Under the pieces are notes generated by a model. The model was given only the letters and a program-made list of their open reading frames with translations, was not told the origin of the DNA and searched no databases. A DNA stretch of 64,000 nt, taken from NCBI GenBank assembly GCA_013399875.1, contig VXAZ01003471.1, forward strand, positions 1,642,307 through 1,706,306, written 5' to 3'. Of this stretch, positions 48,001 through 60,000 are shown in pieces. Position numbers and translations under genes: made by a program. Position 1 is the first letter of the stretch; each line of letters begins with the position of its first letter. The DNA is from Gymnorhina tibicen (lineage: Eukaryota > Chordata > Aves > Passeriformes > Artamidae).

Positions 48001-51000
48001 GCAAACTTATACTACCTGACCACATCATGAATTAGCCTTCTCAGGAGGAGCTGTACAAAAAGCAAACAAAAGAAAGAACAAACTCCTTGCCATCTGTAGG
48101 ATGTCAAGGAAATGAATCAGTTTGTTTCAAACAGGAGATGATTAAGAAAAATCTAAAATTTTCTGAATTACATTAGGACTTTATCATTTAGTTTTTCTCA
48201 GCATGCTTCCTTTTTTCATCACCAGGGACATACTGAACAACCACTTCGTTTTACAGCTTGCAGACAGAACATCACAAGGCCTGCTACACTTTTCCATTTA
48301 ATCATTAATATTAAGACATGAAATAGCCTATATAAGAAACATGTGGTGTAACAGTTTTTCAAGGCAATGATGATCATGTGATTTCCTGCTAAGGAGAATA
48401 TATTGAACCTATTTATTACAGAATAGAATAACCCTATTACATGCATTTAGCTTTTTAGAAGAAAATACTGGTATTTAGTCTGAAGTGTACCAGAATTATC
48501 TGACAAGATCTCTAGCTAAAGTAAATCAGACTGACTTAAGCCAAGAGATCTGGTTCAGCACAGCAAGCAATTTTCAGTTACTCTGATCAGCGCAAAAATA
48601 TTCCCAGGACTTTTATGCCTGGGAAAACCTTGGAATATTTATACCTTGGAATATTAACTTTTGAAGAAAATATAGATCACTTTTTTAATTTAGTTCTTTT
48701 CCTGAACATAGTTTCCTATTGTAGTCATTTCTACATGGTGACAGCAGCAGAACATTCCTCCCTGTCCACTTATTTATCTATGAATTCCACTTTCCCCCCC
48801 CACCAAAAGAAAAAAAAAAAGGGAGGGCAGGGGGAGATACTGAGACCACTTTTTAACTTTTTTTAATCTTTAACTGATACTGTACCATATGCAGAGCTCT
48901 CCTACTGATACATAAGGGGTCTTTTGCACATTTGGCATTTCTGGTAAGGTTAGTTTCTTCACGTAATAGCCTCAGCTGCAGCTTTTAAAGTTAGTGTCCT
49001 ACTCTGCTTTAGCAAAAAATTTGGAAACAAATGCTCAAACACATTTTAGGGACTGCAAACCAAATGTAAAATAGCCCAAAGCTTTTCTGTTTTATTTTTT
49101 GGGGCACTTCTTCCCAATGCATCAGTATGTCTCCTGTTATCCAAATGCCACGTAGCAAAACTGCTCCCTTTATTTGGGATGAATCAAAGAGTAGGTGCTT
49201 ACCTGTAGGAGTACTGCTGCGAAATGAAGAGGAGGGAGTGATTGGAGGGGTGACTGGAGGAGTAAGGCTTCCACTGCTGTGGCGAGGTGGAGTAGATACA
49301 TTCCCACGGGACACCGTGCTTGACAAAGTCAACGAGAGTTTCGGCTGAATCTTCTTCTTCAAAGACTCCTGCTCACGTCGAGCTGCATCAGTCATAAATC
49401 TAGAACAAGGACAATCACAAGGATGAGAGCTTTGAACCACTGTCCACCAGCAAGCTTTAGGTAAAGCTGTTTTGCCCTCAGTGACCCAATGGAGTTTCAA
49501 ACTCAGCCATAACAAGTTCCTCTGCAACACACAAATTTAAACAATACAAACTTCTCCATCAACAACTTTATGTGTTCAAGATCTGGGCCATTTCCTTCTG
49601 ATTTCAATAAAACTTACATTAGATACTTGCATCATGTGCACACACACAAGTTTTTTAAACTCCAACCAGCATTACAAACAATAATGATTGTACTCAGTCC
49701 TTTACAGTAACTACTGTACTGAATCATTCATTTCAATCATTCTGTGAAAAAGTAGCTGAGAAAAATGTTAGCAGCAAATGACCTTCAATCTGAAGGTCAA
49801 AGGAGCAGAATTAATTACTTTGTGTAGATATATAATTTTCAATAGGATAATCACATCCATTTACTAAAGGTTTTAGACAACGCTGCCTGGCATAAAAGAT
49901 GTCTAATTAAATTGCAATTCCTCAAACTGGAGCTCCCAACTCTTGAAAACTGAAAGAGGTCTCTCTGTAGAGCTCTGTACAGGCTGCTGCAGGCCTAATG
50001 CAATTCAAGGTTCATCTCTGTGGGGTGTTGAGAGGGAATCCCAGCAGCATGACGCAAGGTCTGCACCAGTAGCGCTGTAATTCCAGCAGTGCAACTTTTT
50101 GCATGGGGTATCTCATCTGGAATAAAAAGAGCTTTTTTCACTTTTATTCTGATTCCTTTCAAAAAGGAACAACTGAACTAAAAAAGACCACTTTTATTCC
50201 AAGTACATGCAAAGAGTTACACCAGAAGACCTGATGCTGCTTTGTGCTGACATTCAAAGCATTGCTGCTGGCACCTGTATTAACTCTCACTTGAAAGGGC
50301 TCCATGACTTAGCACTCGAGAGACATTTTAATCCTTTGTCTTTCCCCTCCACTGCATATGGATATACATTAAAAATTACGGATATCTGGAAGGATTCCTA
50401 AGACAGGCTAAAGTAAATCACCTTGTCAGTGCAGCCCTCTGTCCTTGAGGCTGAAGTACAAACTACACCTGCCAGTGAATAAAAAAAATACGCACTAGCA
50501 GACGATACAGAATAAGAAGTTAAGTTACACACAAGCATTTGTCTGACTATAGTCTCAGAACACTATGGTACCAATTTTAGGTACCATTAGAGCAATAAAG
50601 ATGTATCCTGTCTGTCCATACCATGAAGGCATTAATAAGTGGATCTTTGCCATGATAAGTAACATCACCACACAGACATTAATAAACAGGTATGTGACAC
50701 AACATCTTATCTTCTTTGAACTGAGACAACAATACATCATGTCAAGCCCAGATATGGCATTTTTATGAAGTTAATATTTTAAATGCAGATATCCATAGTA
50801 ACAGTTGAGTGTTAAATTTCTCTTCCTCAAACAAGGGTGCAGATGATATTGACAAAAGAGTCCTCAAATGGAAGCCTGAATTTCATTCAAGAAAATAAAA
50901 GGATCTTTATTAATAAAGTGGGCATTCAGTACACATTTTCTCTCCTCTAACTAGGAAATGTCTAATTCACTATTTTTGCCATTTGTACTATGATGTATGT

Positions 51001-54000
51001 TTGCTTCTGGATGGGAAGCCTTATTCCTTAAGAAAATGTTATGGTAACATTATAAATCCTTGAAAACTTGGAAGATAACTTCAGCTGTGCAATATTAAAA
51101 ACAGCAGCATGAAAGTTGCTCTTTAGTAAACTCAGCCACAAATAACAATGTTAAAATAATACTGAGTTATAACCACTCTGGTTGAAGTCCATAAAAATCA
51201 GGAAAATGTGAACTTATAACTGAAACTTCTCCCTGTCCTCTTAACTCATTCCCATTTGGGCTAAGCATGTAAAGTATATTCCAAAATGTCATTTGTTGTC
51301 TACACTGTGAACCTGAGAGAAATGGAAGGCAGAGTCTGTTGAGAAGTTCAGTTTCCAATATGTCATGTATGGAATTAACCTTTTCAGATCCAAATAGTCC
51401 CATACATGTTTGCTGAAGCACTGGCAGTGCTGTGGTTTTGAAAAGGAAACTTGTCTAAATGGTTTAAAAGAAAACATTTTTCAGTATTTTAACTGAAATG
51501 CAGTATTATACATGTGTGACTATGGCAGTGTTCTTCAAAGCTTAAAATACAATCATTTTAATGATGGATATAGAATGACATTTCCAACTAAGTCTTTAAT
51601 TTTCGTGTTAGAAGTACATTATGGTTGCAATATCAAGTGTTCACGAATGAAACATGCTGGAATTAGGTTTGGATACTGGTCCCTAAATTACATGACTGAA
51701 TACAATTTTCCCTGCCTTATTTAAATGCACAAGATATCTGGGAAATGGGAAATGGACTGTAATTAAAACAGGCTGCTGTAAGACCACTTAGGTTAAATCC
51801 CATCTTCTAGTGGTGATAGTCTGTCTCACCATCTTCATATCCATCTCCTTGCTGAGCAAAGCTACCTCTGCTATTTTCCAATTATTATCTACATAACCCT
51901 GCCCCTCTAGTTCCACCCCTGTGCAGATTTCAGTCACCTTCCCTGTTGCATACAATTTTGTTTACACCTCATAAGCCTCTCTCCCTCAAACCAATACATC
52001 ACATAGGTGCAGTGAAACAAGGAGGATCATTCAGCTCCCAGCCACTCATTGAGCCTGTTTTGAAAAGTGTAAGGTTTGTGTGCTTTCTTGCCAACGGTTC
52101 ATAACATCAGGCAGGAGTGAACTCTTCTAAAGAAACCTCTTCTACACCCCTTTTTTCTTTCCTTACCCTTTCGACCTTCCTAATTAATAACTCCCTGCTC
52201 CAAAACACGTAGGTGCAGTGATTTCTGAATCAAGTGCTTGCAGCAGCTTTAATAAACACGAGCAAAATATAGTTTTCCCCCCTCTTCTCATTCCCTGGAA
52301 TGGTTCAAGTATTTTTATTGAAACTTTCCCAAGAAATTCAGCCTGAAGGAGACACCCAGCATGGAAAATTTCAGCCCAAACAGATGAATGCTGGCAACAT
52401 AAGCAACTGAAACAGTCTTATAATGGAAAGTGTTGCACAACCTTTCATATAGGTGGTACAATACAAACAGCATTAGCTCTTGTTACCAACACAAAAAGTC
52501 ACAAAAAAGCAGAGGCTGTGCTCAAATTAAAAAAAGCTTTTCAAATCAAACCTTTTTCAGTATTTCTAAGACTTGTCACCCCCACAAGCTTTGGAGTCAA
52601 GAATGAACAGAACGCACTCTTAGAAATTTCCTTGTGCTATTAGCATGCGCTGCTTCACGATCGTGCCCCAGTGTGACTCACATGATGATGTCAGAGTTAG
52701 TTTATCATAAAACCTACGCTACACACAATGCTAAGACAGTTTAAAGAGCTCTGGACTCATACACCCAGACTGAGGGTAAGGGTTATAAAAATGAGCTGCA
52801 GGTAAACTGAAAGGGAAAAAAAGAACCCAGGTTGCTCTCCAGAACGTATATTCTTAATAGTTCTCATTAGGGCATGACGTATTCTTTCCTCCTCTTCCTC
52901 ACTGCTAAATCTTGCTGATGCAGGAAGTCAACCCTGCTTGGGCCAGCTCTGTTTCCATGTCACAGACATTCAGACTGACAGTGAAGAAGGTGCATCACAT
53001 TTACCTGGTTGGATTTGAATATTAATTTGTTACATTTAGTTTCTTCATGATCTAGTTTTTAAAATATATACCAATAGAGGACATGTCACAATCACAAGCC
53101 TACTGTTCTCCAGTTACTGCGTGCACAGGCAAGAGAAGGGAGGGGGATTATTCTTAGCGTGCATAGCAAGCAGATTACACCACACCAAGACTCAACCCCA
53201 GGATTGCTCCACAACACTGTCCAGCTGCACACAAGCTTAAAAAAAATGTACAGCACTACCTGACTGTAACAAATATACCCTGTCCTGTGCCTTACCACTG
53301 ACAACTAGTACTAGCCCACAACGGGGAAAGATAGCAGAACAGAGTTAGTTCTGACCTTTTTCATTATCAGATAATTATGGAAAAACATTGATAATAGCAT
53401 TCAGGTCATATTCATGTTTGCCTAATTTGGCTAACCTGCCCTGGGAAAGCCTGTCACCTTTACCAGAACATGAGAATGTGCTGAGCTTCCATCACGTCTG
53501 TTTCAGCAGACTGCTCCTTAGCCCAACACTTGCTCAACTTCAAGATTGACTGTAAAGAGGAGAAAAAATCCATGGTGCTCTATTGCAGATTTGTGCTGCC
53601 TTCTGGTAGTATTATATTTACATAAAAAGTAGTCAGACTTACTTGACAGATGGGGCACACACTAGCTTGCTACCTACTCAATTACATACATACATATATG
53701 AAAGCCACACATTAATTCTCTTGCTACTCTTTACACCATCAGACCAAGGTGCCTGCTGTATCTGTGTTTTTCCCCTCAGTCTTTTCCCACTTTTGCCTCA
53801 AGATGTTTATGCTATTCTTTGTCCATGCTGTACCAAGAGAAATAATGAGGTGGGGATGGTAATTTTAGCTTTCAGTCTTCCTCATCACATTAGCAGTGTT
53901 TAGGAAAAAAAAAAAAAAAAGGCTAGGATGGAAAGTACGTCTAGTTGTACAGTATTTTAAAACTCCAGGAGATCTCTATTTTGAAGAGGGATTAGGAGAA

Positions 54001-57000
54001 TCCACTTCTAAAGGGATGACCCCACTTCAGTAGCATGGGACTCAGTGGACTCCTCAAGTCAGGAGCTGTCCTCCATACTTTTTGCTTTGTCTTTTCTTGT
54101 AAAAGCAGCAAAGTGGTTTGATTTAACCAATGCCAGAAGGAAGAGACAATTGTTAAGCTGAGCTGCTATTGGGTTAAGGAGAAGTCTGGTGAAATCTAAA
54201 TGGTGGGAGTACAGCAGTACTTTTTCACAGACAGGTTCACGGACTTGGGCTGTCTTGTGTCCTGGAAAGGATGAAAGGCTTTTCTCAGTTGAACTTGAAC
54301 AACACTGGGCCAAAACAGTCAATATCCCCAGTAATGTCTTCCCACACTGTTTATGTGATAATGAGGAAAGAAATATATGAGCAAGTTTTAGACCATCCAT
54401 GAACTCAAATAATTTGATGAACATCCTTGAGCACTTGGGCATACCATTCTTTGTAGTGTGGGGAAAACAGAAGTATTCTGCAGCTCTTTACAGACTTTCT
54501 GCTTCACAGAAGCTAGCAACACATTTTTTTCTTTAGAGATCTTTCATTATAGTTTTAGAAAAACCCTAAAAAGAAACATCAGTGTGAAAAAGCCCCATTA
54601 AAACCATGCATAATCCCCCACATGCCTTCACACTATTCAGATTACAGAGTATTTGCATAGTGCTAAAGCATATGATTCATACAAAATCCCCTTTGGATTG
54701 TCTTGCTTTTTTTCTAATGTCACAAAACCCGTAACAAGTGGGGAAGAAACAGCCCAAAATAATAATCCCCTCCCAATTCTCTCAAACCTGTATTGGATTT
54801 CACAACAGGCACTAACCAGATCAAACAGATCATTAAAGGGCATTTCTAAGGTTCTGGAAAGAACTCTTCCAGCCCAGTATTTATGGCAGAAACACCACAC
54901 ATCTGTGTTGGACTTCAGCATGCTCATTCACTGAGATCAGGTCTTAAAAGGGAATTCAGTGTTCATTCTCAGTGCCAGTTGTGTTCAGACTCATCTATTG
55001 AAAGCTTTTCCTATGTCCTAAATAAGGATTATTTATGACAAACTGGTGAGTATCTTAGACAGATAGGACAGAATCAGATTTCTTTTCATTATTAGCCTTA
55101 GGGCTAATTCATTGCTGGTACAATTCTTTCATTTCCATTATTCAACCAGTTCTCTCAAGTTGTAAAACTCTTACTACGGAATCAGCTATAGAGTAACACA
55201 TACTTTTCTGACTATTTGCTTCTTGTGCCAGTGCAGTAGAGATTATTAGACTGCACATGCACCTTAAAAATTTAAATTGCATTTCTGCCTCATCACTGAA
55301 AGACTCAAACACAACATGCAGTCACACTCATTGCTGTCAGTAGACTCAATGCTGCAACCTTAGGAAATCTGCTAAATATGAGCAAGAGTTCAGTGGGGTT
55401 ACTTTAGTTGTCTGCTCTTCACACATTCTTAAAAGATACAATAAGACACAATAAAATATTCACCAAGGAGATATTTTGTGCTTCTAGCATGGAAAATTGA
55501 TTCAGAAGATTGAGTAATTTCATATCTAAATGTGTAAGTGGAGCTAATGGACAGTGATATGCCAAATAATCTACTACCACTCAAACAGAATAAAAATAAG
55601 CCATCCCAAACCAGATAATCGCCTACAGTAAAGCATGTGTTTACTCATTGTTAATCAATACAAGGCAGTGTTAAAAACAATGGAAAGAAATATAGTATCT
55701 CTCTTGATTTTGGGAATACACAAAAACATCAGTGTGAATTACACTTCATTATTTGATTAACAGAAATACCAAACACTGAACACAAGCCCTAGCTTTCCAT
55801 TTTATAATTATTTACTATATTGCATGTAATATATTAAATGCTTATGATATTAAACACATAAATTTTAATATTTTCTCATTGGAAAGGAGCTCTTTTTCAT
55901 CTTCTTTTTTTTCTTTCTTTATTCTGCTTTCTTTTTCTTCTGTTTTATTCTACTTACACTTATTTTCCTATATCTACTTTTCAAGAAGCACAAAAATAAT
56001 ATTTAATTTACAATTAAAACCAAACAAACATAAATCAGTGTTGCAGGTTCAGCCCATCACAAAAATAGCTGTTTAATTAAAATTCAATGTAGGAAAAAAA
56101 TTTTAATTTTTTTTTAGTTTTTTAAATGACACAATACTTTTGCCTTTTCTTTCTTGAATTTAGGTAATACAGCAAATGAAAAATTGAGGGCTGCATTTTA
56201 TTTTATATTCTTTTTAAATTGTCAAAAAAAATGCACACTGGATAGATAACATTAGAACAGTAACAATCAGGGTAGATGCAGTCTTATTTTAGATATTTCA
56301 TTCATATAAAAATTCGTTACTTATTCCCTTGACTGATGACAGGGACTCAAGGAGAAGCCCATGCTGTCTTTCTGAAGTTGTTAAAATAAACAAATGACAT
56401 TTCAGTGTTTAAAAAGAACAAAGTTAGAGCTCACCAAAATTCAAGAGAGCAACAGTAATTTCCAAAACATTAGAAATATACTGCTAGTTTTCTTCCTTTC
56501 CCCTGCCAGCCCCTCCCCAGTTTTTTCCACCCTATCTTGAAGTAAATGAGTGAGTTTCAGAAAGGAGCTATAACTTAGGTACCTCTTCAAAAATCTGTGA
56601 TCTCCATGGAGTGAGAGGCAATGATTGAGCAGAAGAGATACTTGAAGGAGGTGGTTATCAGGAAGGTAGCAAACACTTGATACTGTTTGGTGCGATATTT
56701 TCACCTCTTCTACAAATGCAGAAGAGTTTAAAAAGTCATGATAACCCTCACATCTGATGAAAATGCTCACTATGCTGTGTTCTGCCTCGACATCAACTTA
56801 TTTCTTACCAAACTCCTTCCAGAGTTTAGCCATTGGTGAAAAGGAGCACTTGGATGGTGTAAACCACTTGCAGACTTTCTTGCAGTTGGGACAGATTTTT
56901 AAGATGCTGCAGCAAACCCCTGCCTTTAGCGTAGCGTAGTGCTTCTCATTTCAGAAATCCTCCTCCCCGCACTCACAGAGTGGCTTATTGGGACATACAT

Positions 57001-60000
57001 CAGCCTTGGCTTTGCTTGCAGCACTAATGAACAAACCAGCCTCGCCTGCTGCTAACAACAGATACTTTATGCATTATTGCCTAATCAATCGTTGAATAGA
57101 ACGTCATGAATCCTCACATTTCAGTTCATGCCCTTGTTAATATACAGGAATAATGTAATGTCACACAGCCATAAAATGTTACAGAGACCGAAATGAGAAT
57201 CTTAGCAGGCATAAGTAATGTGACATGAAAAGCAACTTCTTCATTTAAAGTATTTTTTAAACCACATAATTTAAAAAATGCACCCGGACAGTTTTTAAAT
57301 TTACATCAGAGAAACAAAACCCCCATTTTATTTTTCTTAGTATGACTGAAGATGATCTCAGATGAAAGAATACTGATAGCATCTTTTCAGTAATATTTTA
57401 ACTTAACCTATCAGTTACTAAATTTATATATTTTAAATACTGTTATTTCACATTTTACAACTTGCTAGACTACTCTAAGCTTTCACATAAATGAAATACA
57501 AAATTCTTGAAAGCACAGTAAAAATTTAACTTTTACTTTAGTGAAAGTACAGGGGTAATAAATTGTGTTTGCCTTCTTATTTGTAGAAATTATAAACTTT
57601 AATAAATTACTAATGTCTTTGGACAAAATGGAATTAAGCTGCTCATAGAATAAAAAATAAAGAGTCTATATGTCCTAAATTTGACTGGAATCTCAGAACA
57701 GTTCTTATGTGGGACTAAGTAGCGTATCAGCCCAGCTCTGGCTCTCGGCACAGGCTCCAGTATTGTCAAATTGCCTAGCTCCAGTAGCATGTTTTATGTT
57801 CAGATGTGCTTAACCTAAAATACCGTATTTTTTTCCATTACTGGTCCACCCTCCTTCCTTCTTGAAGAGCTTATTGTAACTATTTATGTAAAAACGATTT
57901 CTTTCAGTCAGCCCTACAGAGAAGTAGATCTGTGTACACGACACACACTTTTACTGTCGGACTCGGTTTCGTTTTATTGATGCCTCAAGGACTTTTAGCT
58001 TTAAGAAGCAGGAAGCTGAAATGTCAGATATTTTATTCTTGTAATGTTCCATTTATGTCCGGCTATTCTTGTGTCATTCTGTATTGAGTTCTCCTGAGAA
58101 TTCAAGTCAACACCCAAAGACAGATTCATCATGCAAGCAGTTAAAAAATAGATATTATCACAAAGCATTGCTTATAAACTCTAAGGATGTCTAATATCAA
58201 TCTGCATAAATAAACCAATCTTCAGCATTTTACAGAGCATTAGTCAAACACATTAACCAACATATTTTTCAGTCTTTCAGAAATGTATCGCATATACAAT
58301 GTCTGCCCTGGCTTCTCCAGGCTGTAAGCAATCCAGAATACCCATTCAACAAAAATATGGCAAAAAGAAACTGCTCGTAAGCTGCATAATAATTAATTCT
58401 TAAAACCTATAGATGCTGTTTTTCTTTCAAAAACAAACACCGCAAAGTCACTCACAATGCCTTTACTGTTTGATTTTATTTTTAAAGAAACTACCTCCAT
58501 TTGTGAAAACACTGATACACAACATGATTCTCCAGCTGAGAAAGAGCATTCTGCTCAAAGATGTTCTCCCAAGCTTAAAATGTAAGTGAAGATTTAGATT
58601 GAGAAGCATTTTTTGAAACTGATTTATGAATCTGTATTCAGAGGACTGGGTGGGGTAAAGCTTATAATGGAAAATTGCAGCAATCTTAACATTAGGAATG
58701 TGAAATGTCTGGTCTTAATAAACCAAGTTTTCAGGCATCGTGAGTTGTTTGAAAGGGCGATAGCAACTTACAAACAATTCAGCACCACTAAAATGGCAAA
58801 TTGAGCATTCCCAATTCTTCAGACTCTGCTGCAATGAGTCACACGTCTATAAAATAGCCGACACGAAAGATTCCTCCTTGAAGGTAACAAAGTTCAGGTG
58901 AAGATAAGACAAGGAAAAGTGGAGAAGGAAGAAGATAACCATCACATGTGTGTTTGCTCTTTCATAAAAACAGAATAATGAACTCTCATTTCTGTAATTA
59001 TGTGCTATTTTTAAAATATGTACTTTTCTACACTTTAAGCTGATTTGACTGACAAAGCTAACAGTTTATTATGTAATCACTGTTTTAGCAGCTTGAGGAG
59101 GGGGAAGCACCTAAGAACTAAGAATAACTCCTGAAGTCCCATTATTCAGCTGTGAGGTATAAAAGCAGAACACTGATTTGCATTTTGAAATTTGGTCCCT
59201 GTTAGTCCCATGGTGTGCTATTGCACCAGACCCAGGCATATATGGGAATGCAGCAAATCCCCCAGTTTTGCTCAGTCTAACAGGAAACCATTCCCTCGCA
59301 TCCCTCACTGGCAGCCACCCTCCCACCTCCAGCTCGAGTGATCTGATGAAACCAGTGAAACCCTGCTAGGATGCGGAAGAAAAGGACTGACATCTGAATA
59401 ACTAACAATGCACTGCCTCTCAGGCAGACAGCAGGGAAGTTCCTTCAGCCCTGTTTGATCTGCTTCGCTGGCATTATTGCAGAAAGCCGGGTTTTCATTA
59501 GGTAAGAAAAAAAAAAACCAACAACCCCGAAGTTCTGATGCAGCCTAAGTGAGGTTACAAACGCACCCTAACACAATGAACGAAGAGAAAATAGATGGTG
59601 TAATACAGAAAGGCCCAAGACTTGCAAGTGGAAAAAAGTATAAATTACTATTTTAATTAATTTCCTAATGTAAAACACAGCTGTAGTAATGTTGGCAAAT
59701 ATCACCTGCCTGTTTTAAGTTTGTTAAATGAAATCATGCTCTTTAATTGGGTCTTAATGTACAAAAGTATGTTTTATTTACTTTTTATTACAATATCAGT
59801 ATTTTAACTTTCAGTTTGCTTTTGCAAAAGCTTTATAAATTACTTGAATCACTTAAATCTGAATACTATAATCTGCAGTTACAATGTACCAGTTTGAGTT
59901 TCAACAATTAAATGCCTTTTTTGTGGACTCCCGCTGCTATGTGAACTAGCTGTAGGCTATTAAAATAATGAGTCCGGACTGAGTCATCTGATCTCAGCCT

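Larger units (their letters stand above)
27673..49202 (-). other. JAZF1: JAZF1 intron 3 (21.5 kb)
   Basis: GTAAGC donor below 49203 and TCTAG acceptor above 27672. It contains a CpG-rich block (30460-31020), a 30-bp duplication (31070-31129), a GC-rich patch (33640-33900), a TA-rich tract (37974-38036), a solo LTR (39755-40365), a possible conserved element (about 42000-42650) and a T-rich minisatellite (44914-45036). None of the open frames inside is a recognisable gene. Confidence 0.9.

Noticed and set aside
49960..50000. Minus-strand CTGCAGCAGCCTGT resembling LQQP of JAZF1 exon 2
   Set aside because: An in-frame stop lies just upstream and neighbouring residues do not match.
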